Origin: Syntrophaceae bacterium UBA2280
Lineage (GTDB): Bacteria; Desulfobacterota; Syntrophia; Syntrophales; Smithellaceae
Length of the DNA stretch: 64,000 nucleotides
Direction of reading: 5' to 3'
Assembly: GCA_002347685.1 (NCBI GenBank)
Contig: DDWS01000019.1
Coordinates: 1-64,000, forward strand
Made by a program: the position numbers and the translations under genes. Positions 32,975 through 41,009 of this stretch are shown here, in pieces (position 1 is the stretch's first letter; every line of letters begins with the position of its first letter). The notes below the pieces were generated by a model, which searched no databases, was not told the DNA's origin, and was given only the letters and a program-made list of their open reading frames with translations.

Positions 32975-34271
32975 CGCGGCTTTCCCGGGACGTTCTCACG
33001 CGCACGGAATTCGCGTGTGCGTCTAGGCCTTCCATCCGGGCGAAGTGTTCCGTTTGCGCGGAAAGCCCGTCGAAAGCGTTTCGGGGAAATGACAGCACGC
33101 TCATGCGCTTGTAAAAATCGTACACGCCCAGCGGAGAGGAGAAGCGCGCCGTTCCCTCCGTCGGCAGGATGTGATTGGTGCCGGCGATATAGTCCCCCAG
33201 CGCCTCCGGCGTGTAGGAACCCAAAAATACCGAACCGGCGTTGATCACTCCCTCAAGGACGCTTTCGGGGTTTTCCACCATCAGTTCCAGATGCTCCGGC
33301 GCGAACAGATTGGACAATTCCACGGCCTGGCCGATGCCGGCTGTCACGATTATCGCGCCGTAGCGGGCCAGGGATTTTTCAACAATCTCTTTTTTGGGCA
33401 GATCCCGGATCTGCTTTTGAATTTCGAAGGCGACGCGCCTTGCCATGTCCGCCGACGGCGTCAGCAGAACCGCTGCCGCCATTTCGTCATGTTCGGCCTG
33501 CGCGAGCATGTCCGCTGCCGCGAACGCAGGCCGGGCCGTGTCGTCTGCGATGATCAGCACTTCGCTTGGACCCGCGATCATATCGATGGCGACCTGGCCG
33601 AAGACCAGTTTTTTGGCTGCGGCAACATACGCGTTGCCCGGCCCCACGATTTTATCGACGCGCGGCACGCAGGCCGTACCGTAGGCCAGTGCCGCCACGG
33701 CCTGCGCGCCGCCGATTTTGAAGATGCGGTCTACACCCGAAACACTCGCCGCCGCCGCGATCAGGGGGACAATTTTCCCGTCCCGGCAGGGTGTCACCAG
33801 GACCACTTCCTTCACGCCCGCGATCCGCGCCGGGATGGCCGCCATCAAGAGCGTGGAGGGATAAAACGCCTTGCCGCCCGGCGCGTAAATGCCCACGCGG
33901 GCGAGGGGCAGCAGACGCTGGCCGAGACGCGAACCGTCTTTGTCGGTCATCGACCAGCCTTCGGCTGTCTGGTGGCGATGGTATTTTTCAATGCGGGATG
34001 AGGCCAGCTGCAGCACGTCCATATCCTGTGGGGAAACGCGCGCGAGCGCCTCTTTTTTTTCTTCATCACCTGCTTCAATCGTGCCTGCGGTTAAAACGTG
34101 GCCGTCGAATTTCGCCGTATATTCGAAAACCGCTTCATCCCCCCGGAGCGTGACGTTGCGGATAATCTCCACGACCGTGGACAGCAGTTCCGGCTCGAAA
34201 GCGGAACCCCGCTGGCGCAGCTGGCGAAAAAAATCGACAAATTCCGGTGCGTCGGCTTGCAGAATTTTCAT
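32967..34271 (-). CDS. hisD: Histidinol dehydrogenase HisD
   Basis: 434 aa. It catalyses the last two steps of histidine synthesis (histidinol to histidine, two NAD+). Family blocks are RVGIYAPGGKAFYPSTLLM, VDKIVGPGNAYVAAAKKLVFG, IDMIAGPSEVLIIADD, AQAEHDEMA (a zinc ligand region) and NHILPTEGTARFSSPLGVYDF near the end. It is complete. It is separated from murA by one base and overlaps the PH-like gene by 8 bp, so translation is coupled. No other his gene is in the window, a scattered arrangement seen in deltaproteobacteria. Confidence 0.95.
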   Translation of the reverse strand: MKILQADAPEFVDFFRQLRQRGSAFEPELLSTVVEIIRNVTLRGDEAVFEYTAKFDGHVLTAGTIEAGDEEKKEALARVSPQDMDVLQLASSRIEKYHRHQTAEGWSMTDKDGSRLGQRLLPLARVGIYAPGGKAFYPSTLLMAAIPARIAGVKEVVLVTPCRDGKIVPLIAAAASVSGVDRIFKIGGAQAVAALAYGTACVPRVDKIVGPGNAYVAAAKKLVFGQVAIDMIAGPSEVLIIADDTARPAFAAADMLAQAEHDEMAAAVLLTPSADMARRVAFEIQKQIRDLPKKEIVEKSLARYGAIIVTAGIGQAVELSNLFAPEHLELMVENPESVLEGVINAGSVFLGSYTPEALGDYIAGTNHILPTEGTARFSSPLGVYDFYKRMSVLSFPRNAFDGLSAQTEHFARMEGLDAHANSVRVRTSRESRDE

Positions 34272-34272
34272 G

Positions 34273-35523
34273 CTATTGGGCCACCCTTTTTATTTGCGCG
34301 CCGAGGGCTGAAAATTTCTTTTCGATGCCTTCATACCCCCGGTCGATGTGATACACGCGTGAAATCTCCGTTGTTCCTTCGGCAACCAGTCCCGCCAGGA
34401 TCAGCGACGCCGAAGCCCGCAGATCCGTCGCCATGGTTTGAGCCCCGTTGAGCGCGGGCACGCCGCGCACAACGGCGGAGCCACCCTGGATCGCGATATC
34501 CGCGCCCATGCGCATAAGTTCACTGACATGCATGAAGCGGTTTTCAAACACGGTTTCGGAGATGACGGAAAGACCGCTGCCGATCGTCATGCAGGCCATC
34601 ATCTGCGCCTGCAGATCCGTGGGGAATCCGGGATACGGGAGCGTCTTGATATCCACGCTGTGGATTTTCGTGGAGGCCGCTACTTTGAGGCCGCCCTCAA
34701 TCGGCGTGATTTTCATGCCCGTATCGCGCAGCTTTCCTGTGAGCGCTTCGAGGTGCTGCGGGTTGCAGTTCAGAACGTTCACTTCGCCCTGTGTCATGCC
34801 CGCGGCGATCATGAACGTGCCGGCTTCGATGCGGTCGGGAATAATGGCCGCCTGCGCTCCGGTAAGCGACGTTACGCCCGTGATGGTGATGACATCTGTT
34901 CCCGCGCCGGAGATCCGGGCCCCCATGCCCCTGAGCACTTCCGCGAGGTTGACGATTTCCGGTTCGCGCGCCGCGTTATGCAGCACTGTCGTTCCGCAGG
35001 CGAGTGTGGCCGCCATCATGATATTTTCCGTGCCGGTGACCGTGGGCAGGTCGAAATAAATTTCCGCGCCGCGGAGTCGATCCGCCGTTGCTTCAATGTA
35101 GCCTTCGCTCAACTCGACCTTTGCCCCCATGTCCTGGAGCGCCTTGATGTGCAGATTCACCGGACGCGCGCCGATGGCGCAGCCGCCGGGAAGCGACACG
35201 CGGGCCCGGCCCGTCCGCGCGACGAGCGGACCCAGAACAAGAATCGAGGCCCGCATCGTTTTAACCAGATCATAAGGCGCGACACTGGAGGTCAGATTTT
35301 CCGCGCTCACCTGAACTGTGGCGCCTCCGTCGAACTCTACGCCCATGCTGCCGAGCAGTTTCTTGATGGTTTTGATGTCCATCAGATCCGGAATGTTCGA
35401 AAACGTGCAGGTCTGAGGTGTCAGCAGTGCCGAGGCCAGAACCGGCAGGGCGGCGTTTTTCGCGCCGCTGATATAAACATCCCCGTAAAGCGGCTTGCCG
35501 CCGTTGATGACGATTTTATCCAA
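34273..35523 (-). CDS. murA: UDP-N-acetylglucosamine 1-carboxyvinyltransferase MurA
   Basis: 416 aa, starting at TTG 35523 with AAGGAG upstream. It adds enolpyruvate from PEP to UDP-GlcNAc, the first step of peptidoglycan synthesis. Signature parts are INGGKPLYGDVYISGAKNAALPVL, the catalytic-loop segment LPGGCAIGARPVNLHIKAL, VTGTENIMMAATLACGTTVLHN, PYPGFPTDLQAQMMA and DLRASASLILAGLVAEGTTEI. The catalytic Cys appears in the GGCAIGARP loop, so fosfomycin should bind. The start overlaps the prmC stop by eight bases. Confidence 0.96.
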   Translation of the reverse strand: MDKIVINGGKPLYGDVYISGAKNAALPVLASALLTPQTCTFSNIPDLMDIKTIKKLLGSMGVEFDGGATVQVSAENLTSSVAPYDLVKTMRASILVLGPLVARTGRARVSLPGGCAIGARPVNLHIKALQDMGAKVELSEGYIEATADRLRGAEIYFDLPTVTGTENIMMAATLACGTTVLHNAAREPEIVNLAEVLRGMGARISGAGTDVITITGVTSLTGAQAAIIPDRIEAGTFMIAAGMTQGEVNVLNCNPQHLEALTGKLRDTGMKITPIEGGLKVAASTKIHSVDIKTLPYPGFPTDLQAQMMACMTIGSGLSVISETVFENRFMHVSELMRMGADIAIQGGSAVVRGVPALNGAQTMATDLRASASLILAGLVAEGTTEISRVYHIDRGYEGIEKKFSALGAQIKRVAQ

Positions 35524-36376
35524 CGATTTTTCTCCTTCCCTTCAAAACGCGGGGCAGTCCCGCGTAATCGGCACGGATGGCGATCCGATCGTAACCGCCG
35601 GCTTGCTCCATGATCTGCAAGACCTGCTGGCCCTGGGCCGCGCCGATTTCCAGTAAAAGCCAGCCTTCCGATTGAAGGCGGCTTTTTGCCTGATATACCA
35701 GTTTTTCATAAAATTCCAGACCTGTTTGTCCCGCGAGCAGCGCCGCTTCCGGCTCGAAGTTCCGGACGCCCGCGGGCAGGGTTTCGTATTCCTCCTGTCC
35801 GATATACGGCGGGTTGGAAACAATCAGATCGAACAGACCTTCCACCGGGTCGAAGAGATCCCCGGCCCTGAAGTCGATCCGGCCCTCAAGCCAGTAAATC
35901 CGGGCGTTTCTCTGCGCGACCAGCAGCGCGGCAGACGAGAGATCCGTCGCGGTCACATCTGCATCCGGCAGCTCCGCAGCCAGCGCCATCGCAATCGCGC
36001 CGCTGCCTGTGCCGATATCCACAATGCGAGGCGCATCAAGGCCAGCCTCGCGAAGGCAGGCCAGCGCCTCCTCGACCAACACTTCCGTATCCGGCCGCGG
36101 GATGAGCACATCGGGATTGACTTCCAGCGCAAACGTCCAGAAGGCCTTTTGCCCCGTGATGTAGGCCACCGGCTCAAAGGAAAGCCGTCTTGTGATGAGG
36201 GCTTGAAATTCGGCCTGCTTCCCTTCCGCAACAGTCATCTCAGGGTTTTTCATAAACTCCATGCGGTCGCATCCCAGGCAGCATGCCAGCAGCACCTCCG
36301 CGTCGAGCCTTGCGGAATCGATGGTCCCCGCTTCCAGTTTTTGTGTCGCCTCGCAAAGAATCTCCCGAATCGTCAT
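35516..36376 (-). CDS. prmC: Release-factor glutamine methyltransferase PrmC
   Basis: 286 aa from ATG 36376; a frame open to 36526 has no ribosome site. It methylates the GGQ glutamine of RF1 and RF2. Visible blocks are the N-terminal helical domain (REILCEATQKLEAGTIDSARLDAEVLL), the linker ITGQKAFWTFALEVNPDVLIPRPDTEVLVE, SAM motif VDIGTGSGAIAMALA and the catalytic NPPYIGQEE. It heads the operon prmC-murA-hisD. In many bacteria prfA precedes prmC; it does not here. The upstream 200 bp (36377-36573) separates it from the TPR gene. Confidence 0.93.
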   Translation of the reverse strand: MTIREILCEATQKLEAGTIDSARLDAEVLLACCLGCDRMEFMKNPEMTVAEGKQAEFQALITRRLSFEPVAYITGQKAFWTFALEVNPDVLIPRPDTEVLVEEALACLREAGLDAPRIVDIGTGSGAIAMALAAELPDADVTATDLSSAALLVAQRNARIYWLEGRIDFRAGDLFDPVEGLFDLIVSNPPYIGQEEYETLPAGVRNFEPEAALLAGQTGLEFYEKLVYQAKSRLQSEGWLLLEIGAAQGQQVLQIMEQAGGYDRIAIRADYAGLPRVLKGRRKIVG

Positions 36377-36573
36377 GGTTTGCCCCCGTCCCCTAAAAGC
36401 CACAACTTTTATGGAAAAGCCAGAAATTCTTTCGCCGGAGGGTGGTGCATCCCTTGCGAGGTGTGGGATGAAAGGGGAACATGATAGGATGTCCCGAGTG
36501 GAGATTGGTGTGACTTTCAGTTCCACGGACTACAATAAACAATCGCGGTCTTGCAGGCTGAGGCAAACGCAGG

Positions 36574-37902
36574 TTATTGGTTTTGCCGCTGTAGCTCCCG
36601 GGCAAGTTTCAACGCCCGGAGCGCTTCTTCATAATCGGGTTTCAGTTCAACCGCACGGCTGAAATGATGAATAGCCTGACTGAAATCGCCTTTATTGCCT
36701 AAAGCCACGCCGAGGTTAAAGTGAAGACCGGGATTATTCGGCTCAAGGGGCATGGCCAGCCGGTAATAATGAATCGCCTCTTCATGCTGTTGCTGTTTTT
36801 CCAGCAGGACTCCCAGATTATTCAGCGCTTGGAAAGAAGAATCGTTGATGCGGGCCGCCTCACGGAAATGCTCGATAGCTTCTCCGATTTTACCCTGATT
36901 TGCCAGGATTCCGGCCAAATCATAACGGGCTGCAAAATAGTCGGGGTTGCTTTTTATTGCTTCCCGATAATGATGCTCCGCCTGCTTTTTCTCTCCTTGC
37001 TTCATAAGCAGACTGGCTAAATGATAGTGGCTACCGGCATTTGCGGGATTTATTTCCATGGCCTTGTGATAATAGGATTTTGCCTCCTCGTTTTTCCCTT
37101 GTTCCTCCAGAGAGATCCCCAGATTAAGTTGGGCATTGTCATTGTAAGGATTAACTTTTATAGCTTCAAGAAAATGAGCAATGGCTTTCTCTTTTTCCCC
37201 CTGTGCCACTTGAGCCACGCCCAGCATATTGTATGCGTTGTCCCAAAAAGGATTGATTTGTATTGCGGCCTGCAAATGCACAATGGCCTCATCATTTTTA
37301 TTTTCTGCAAGAAAAAGGGCACCTAAAGTATTGTGAGCGAAATAATTGTCTTCTGTGACATTTGCGGCATGGCTCCATAGAGAAACACTGTTTTTCCAGT
37401 GGCCGCACTGTTGCCAGGTCAGGATGGTTAAAGCGATGGAAACAATAACTGCCGCCGGAAACAAAACGATTTTCCGTATTTTTTCTTTCGGTACGAGATA
37501 AAGTATACCCCAGATCAGCATGATGCCGATGCCGATAGAAGGCAAATAAGTGTAGCGGTCTGCCTTGGTTTGTATCCCCGTTTGCAGCAAGCCGATTACG
37601 GGAAAGAGGGTTCCCAGATACCAGAACCACCCTACAAAGATAAAAGGCGCCTTTTTCCAAAAAAACAAAACTGCTATGGTGATTCCTGTTAAAACAGAAG
37701 CCGCGCCGAATAACTGCCAAGAAGGGTATGTGGATTGATATGGATAAAACACGGCCAGGTCCATCGGCCAGAAAAATTTTCGAAGATAGACAGCATAGGA
37801 AACAACGGAATTGATGATACGATCTGACAAAAGCAGTTCTTCCAGGGTATGCAATGCTCCAGCAGATCTAAGACCGATGATAAGAAAAATACTCGAAATC
37901 AT
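36574..37902 (-). pseudogene. Membrane glycosyltransferase-TPR protein, 3' part (frameshifted)
   Basis: 442 codons in a frame displaced from the upstream part. It continues a polytopic membrane region (SVVSYAVYLRKFFWPMDLAVFYPY, then QTGIQTKADRYTYLPSIGIGIML) and ends with about eight TPR repeats from residue 190 onward (for example AHNTLGALFLAENKNDEAIV). This is the second half of a TMTC-like/ArnT-clan glycosyltransferase with a TPR tail. The start ATG (37902) overlaps the stop of the first half as ATGA, so reinitiation could still make both parts. One added T in the T7 run (37910-37916) would restore a single 663-aa frame. Confidence 0.75.
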
Positions 37903-38678
37903 TGATAGTAAAAAAACGGCACCTTTTCCATTAAAAGTTTCTTAAATACTTGCTGCCCGCTTGTGGCAACAGCGGGTATCGTGATTTGTCCGGCAACAAC
38001 TTTCTTGCCTCCTTTTTTTGATGGCTTTGAAGCATTAGATGTAGCGGCAATCGGAGTCATTGGAACATTTGGCCATCTTCTGAGCGGCCAGTAATCAAGC
38101 AGCAGAAGGACGCAGGGTAAAGTAACAACCATAGGTTTGGACATAAGGGCGAAAACAAACATCAGTATGCAAAGAAGGTATTTGGATATCTTCCTGTCTT
38201 GAACGTAAAAGGCATAGGCGTAGAGCGTAGCCATGCTGAAAAACAAGCTCAAGACATCTTTGCGCTCCGAGGCCCAGGCGACGGACTCCACGCGCAACGG
38301 GTGGAGCGCAAAAAGCGCTGCGGCAAATGCGGAGGGCCAAATCTGTTTAGTGGTTTTATTCAAAAAAAGGAACAACAAGAGCACGGCGCCAATATGCCAA
38401 AAGAGGCTGACCAAGTGATGACCGGAAGCATTTTCTCCAAACAACTGCCAATCCAGTATCAGGGAAAGCGACGTTAAAGGATGCCAATATTCTTCACTTG
38501 CATTGGTAAGTGCCCATTTAATGCTATCTGCGTTAAATCCTGACGTGACCATGCTGTGTGTGGTAATCAGCCTTGGGTCGTCATGATTAACAAAATCATT
38601 GCCCGCAATGCGTCCAAAGGCGATAAGCGAAAAAGCGACCAATAGAATCATGATCAGATATTTTTGTTTTTTTTCCAT
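37899..38678 (-). pseudogene. Membrane glycosyltransferase-TPR protein, 5' part (frameshifted)
   Basis: About 259 codons from ATG 38678; ATG 38696 with AAAAGG is an alternative. The first membrane helix (YLIMILLVAFSLIAFG) is followed by the luminal acidic motif NDFVNHDDPRLI typical of this glycosyltransferase-C clan. Further helices follow, with FAAALFALHPLRVESVAWASERKDVLSLFF, a signature of the O-mannosyl/GlcNAc TMTC-like family. The frame runs KVPFFYYQ-stop; in relatives the phrase is close to KIPFFxLS, which is what the next frame supplies. Function: presumably transfers a sugar to exported proteins. Confidence 0.75.
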
Positions 38679-38715
38679 AAGAGGGGGAAAACCCATGCCT
38701 TTTCCAGGGGAATTG

Positions 38716-39000
38716 TTAGTTAAGTATTTGCCGTTGAATCCTGTCCTGTTCCACCGTGCGCTCCATAAGCTCAACCACAATAGGTTCGTCGTCAATCAGG
38801 CCGTTAACCTGATCCGCGGCAAGAACGCTTTTTGTGTCTCCGTCTTCGGCGGCAATTTTTATCGCCTTGAATCCGCTGGCCATGAGAGACAACTGCCGTG
38901 CGGTTTTCCAGCCGGATAAAAGGTTCTTATGACCGCTATGGGAGTCAAATCCTATTGCGGTCAGGCCTTGAAATATAAGCTTTCTGATCCCGCCAGACAT
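38716..39000 (-). CDS. Small hypothetical protein upstream of the split glycosyltransferase gene
   Basis: A 94-codon frame with protein-like composition (RQLSLMASGFKAIKIAAEDGD and LIDDEPIVVELMERTVEQD) and an ATG, but only a weak GGGA ribosome site 10 bases before it. It ends some 20-40 bp before the glycosyltransferase start, in the same direction, which supports a real upstream gene in the same unit. I do not recognise the family; it could also be the end of a decayed gene. Confidence 0.35.
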   Translation of the reverse strand: MSGGIRKLIFQGLTAIGFDSHSGHKNLLSGWKTARQLSLMASGFKAIKIAAEDGDTKSVLAADQVNGLIDDEPIVVELMERTVEQDRIQRQILN

Positions 39001-39432
39001 CTGTTAATTTCCCGTTATCTTACAAATTTGAGATTACATTGCAAGGGGAAATGCGGCAGCGTCACGACCGGCTTTGCTTTCATCCTGTCACCTGCGGCTA
39101 CGATCCTTTCGGGGTCGTATCAACAATATTCGCATCGTTTAATTTAGCCATTCAGTAATCCTGGGGGTTTAAAATAGATGCACAGCGGGGGTCCAGCTAG
39201 ACCCCGCTGTGCGATCCGGTTCATTGACTTTCGGCGACGTATTTGTTAAAAAATTACGCCGAATTTTCCATAGGGGAAGAAGATCTTGCATGAAAAGATC
39301 AGGCAAAGGAAAGGTATAGCATCAGAAGAGACAACGTCTTGACGATACACAGGGCCTCTGAGAATGCGCATGTTGCCGTTTAGGCTGTTTTGAAGGATGT
39401 TTATCTGTCAATTTTAAGAAAGGAAATTGCCG
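39001..39432. other. Intergenic region with strong hairpin
   Basis: 432 bp without a credible gene. It contains an 11-bp perfect hairpin, gcacagcgggg (39180-39190) with ccccgctgtgc (39202-39212). No T-run follows on either strand. It lies between two divergent units. The rest appears featureless except for AT-rich stretches that could hold promoters. Confidence 0.6.
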
Positions 39433-40071
39433 ATGAAAAAAATTTTGACCTGTCTGATGTTGTTGTGTTTTGTCGTGCCTTGCCTGGCAGACGATACGAT
39501 CTATTGCCCTGCGAATGCCAGAGAGCGTGAAAAACAATGCAAACTGGCGAAAGAGGAAAATAAGCAAATTGATGAAACCATTCAGAACTGGGAGCCCATG
39601 CTCAATGACGGCAATATGGCGATGTATCAAATCACGCGTGACCGGGACGAAAGCCAGGCTCAGTATACCCATCGGGTAAAGTCCATGAAATCATTTTATT
39701 ACCAGGGATTGGACTATCCCGTGCGCGGGAAATTCACAAGGAAAGGGGTAACCTTCATTCCCCTGACTTATCAGGAATCCGAAAGCGTCCTGAGCCGCGC
39801 ATTTTCAAGCCGGCGGGAGGTTATAGAGCAAATGGGCCACGTGAGGAACAACACCCAGAAGGTGAGGCCTCTGATCAGAGATAAAATCGCCCGCCTGGAA
39901 AAAGATCGCCAGCGAAACACACTTTACCTTGCACAATGCTGCGGATATCGCTGGACGACGGAGGGGCCCCCGCAATCAACCGGGAAGCCCTACCAGAACA
40001 ATAAACCGAAACCCGACGCGGGTACTCAAAGAGGACTGCTGGGCGAGGAGGCAGAGCAACAAAGGCATTAG
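39433..40071 (+). CDS. Exported hypothetical protein
   Basis: 212 aa from ATG 39433, with AAGGA 9 bases upstream; a TTG two codons earlier is less likely. A clear signal peptide is present (MKKILTCLMLLCFVVPCLA, cleavage about residue 19). The mature part is charged and helical, with coiled-coil tendency (NAREREKQCKLAKEENKQID) and a middle strand part (FTRKGVTFIPLTYQ). Four cysteines remain after processing, including a late CC pair (AQCCGYRW), and may form disulphides. The last 30 residues are Pro/Gln/Gly-rich and probably disordered. I recognise no family. It is a single-gene unit with its own terminator. Confidence 0.7.
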   Translation: MKKILTCLMLLCFVVPCLADDTIYCPANAREREKQCKLAKEENKQIDETIQNWEPMLNDGNMAMYQITRDRDESQAQYTHRVKSMKSFYYQGLDYPVRGKFTRKGVTFIPLTYQESESVLSRAFSSRREVIEQMGHVRNNTQKVRPLIRDKIARLEKDRQRNTLYLAQCCGYRWTTEGPPQSTGKPYQNNKPKPDAGTQRGLLGEEAEQQRH

Positions 40072-40149
40072 GCGGGCGGACACTACCGAGGTTGGAAAAA
40101 TTATGCCCGGCGCAAGCAAGAGGCGTGATCAGCGATTTGTGTGGGATGG

Positions 40150-40197
40150 CCGTCCGGCGTTCCACAGGAAGCCGGACGGGTTGTTATTTAATTTTTT
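40150..40197 (+). terminator. Terminator between convergent genes
   Basis: A 9-bp perfect stem (ccgtccggc, 40150-40158, with gccggacgg, 40171-40179) is followed by a T-rich tail (gttgttatttaattttttt). It serves the exported-protein gene, and possibly the ankyrin gene in the opposite direction. Confidence 0.8.
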
Positions 40198-40828
40198 TCT
40201 CCGCGCCAATCGAACGCAAATATTCGATCAGTTCCGGACTGCCGAAGTGTGAGGCGACATCCCAAACGGTTTTTCCGTCCTGGTTGACGGCGTGGATATC
40301 CGCACCTGCGGATACCAGGTATCGAATGCCTTCCAAATAGTTGCTGTAGGCAAACCAGATCACGGGGGTGTTGCCCTGATGGCTTCGCGCATTGACGTCT
40401 GCACCGTCCGCGACCAGAAGCCTGGTGATCGGTACTTCCTGAAAGAAAATCGGCGTCATTCCAAATTCTTTATCGGGCAGGTTGACATCCGCGCCCCGGG
40501 CAATCAGGTATTCGGCCAACGCGATATCTCCAACAAGATGAAGAGCGGATTCGCCTGCTTCATTTTGTGAGTTGATGTTCATCCCCTGCGATAGCGCAGC
40601 CTTCACGACCGCCAAAGATCCGTTTCGAACCGCATCAAGAAATTGATCCGGTGTGATCGAAACCTTATTGCCTTTTTCAATAAAACCGGAAGCACTACCC
40701 GAAATCGCCTTGTCGCCGGAAGGGTGATTGATGCCGGTGTCGGGATGGTCTGCGCAAAGCGAGGTTGAAGACAGAAAAACCATGCCGATCGCAATTAATA
40801 TGAGCCTGAATAGCTTGGACAACCCCAT
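40184..40828 (-). CDS. Exported ankyrin-repeat protein
   Basis: 214 aa. A signal sequence (FRLILIAIGMVFLSSTSLCA) targets it to the periplasm. After a linker, about four or five ankyrin repeats run from residue 65 to 205: NGSLAVVKAALSQGMNINSQ, GESALHLVGDIALAEYLIARGADVNL, EVPITRLLVADGADVNAR and RYLVSAGADIHAVNQDGKTV. Such proteins bind partners; no enzymatic role is expected. ATG 40828 follows an AGGAAAC-type site. It stands alone between two convergent or divergent neighbours. Confidence 0.85.
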   Translation of the reverse strand: MGLSKLFRLILIAIGMVFLSSTSLCADHPDTGINHPSGDKAISGSASGFIEKGNKVSITPDQFLDAVRNGSLAVVKAALSQGMNINSQNEAGESALHLVGDIALAEYLIARGADVNLPDKEFGMTPIFFQEVPITRLLVADGADVNARSHQGNTPVIWFAYSNYLEGIRYLVSAGADIHAVNQDGKTVWDVASHFGSPELIEYLRSIGAEKKIK

Positions 40829-41009
40829 GATGGTTTCCTCCCGTTTAGTGATACGGATTTGAGACCCGGTTATAGATGTCTCAAGGTTTTCCGGAAATCA
40901 TAACCGGCATATTGGCTGACCCGCTCACAGAGATGAATCAATCCCTTTGGCTGATTCCATGGCAATGCTGATTGCCGTGAGGAGCGGGTTTGACTTTCCC
41001 CGTTGGCCG

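Noticed and set aside
34438..35613. 391-codon + strand frame opposite murA
   Set aside because: Lies exactly over murA, whose motifs are certain; Arg/His-rich antisense artefact.
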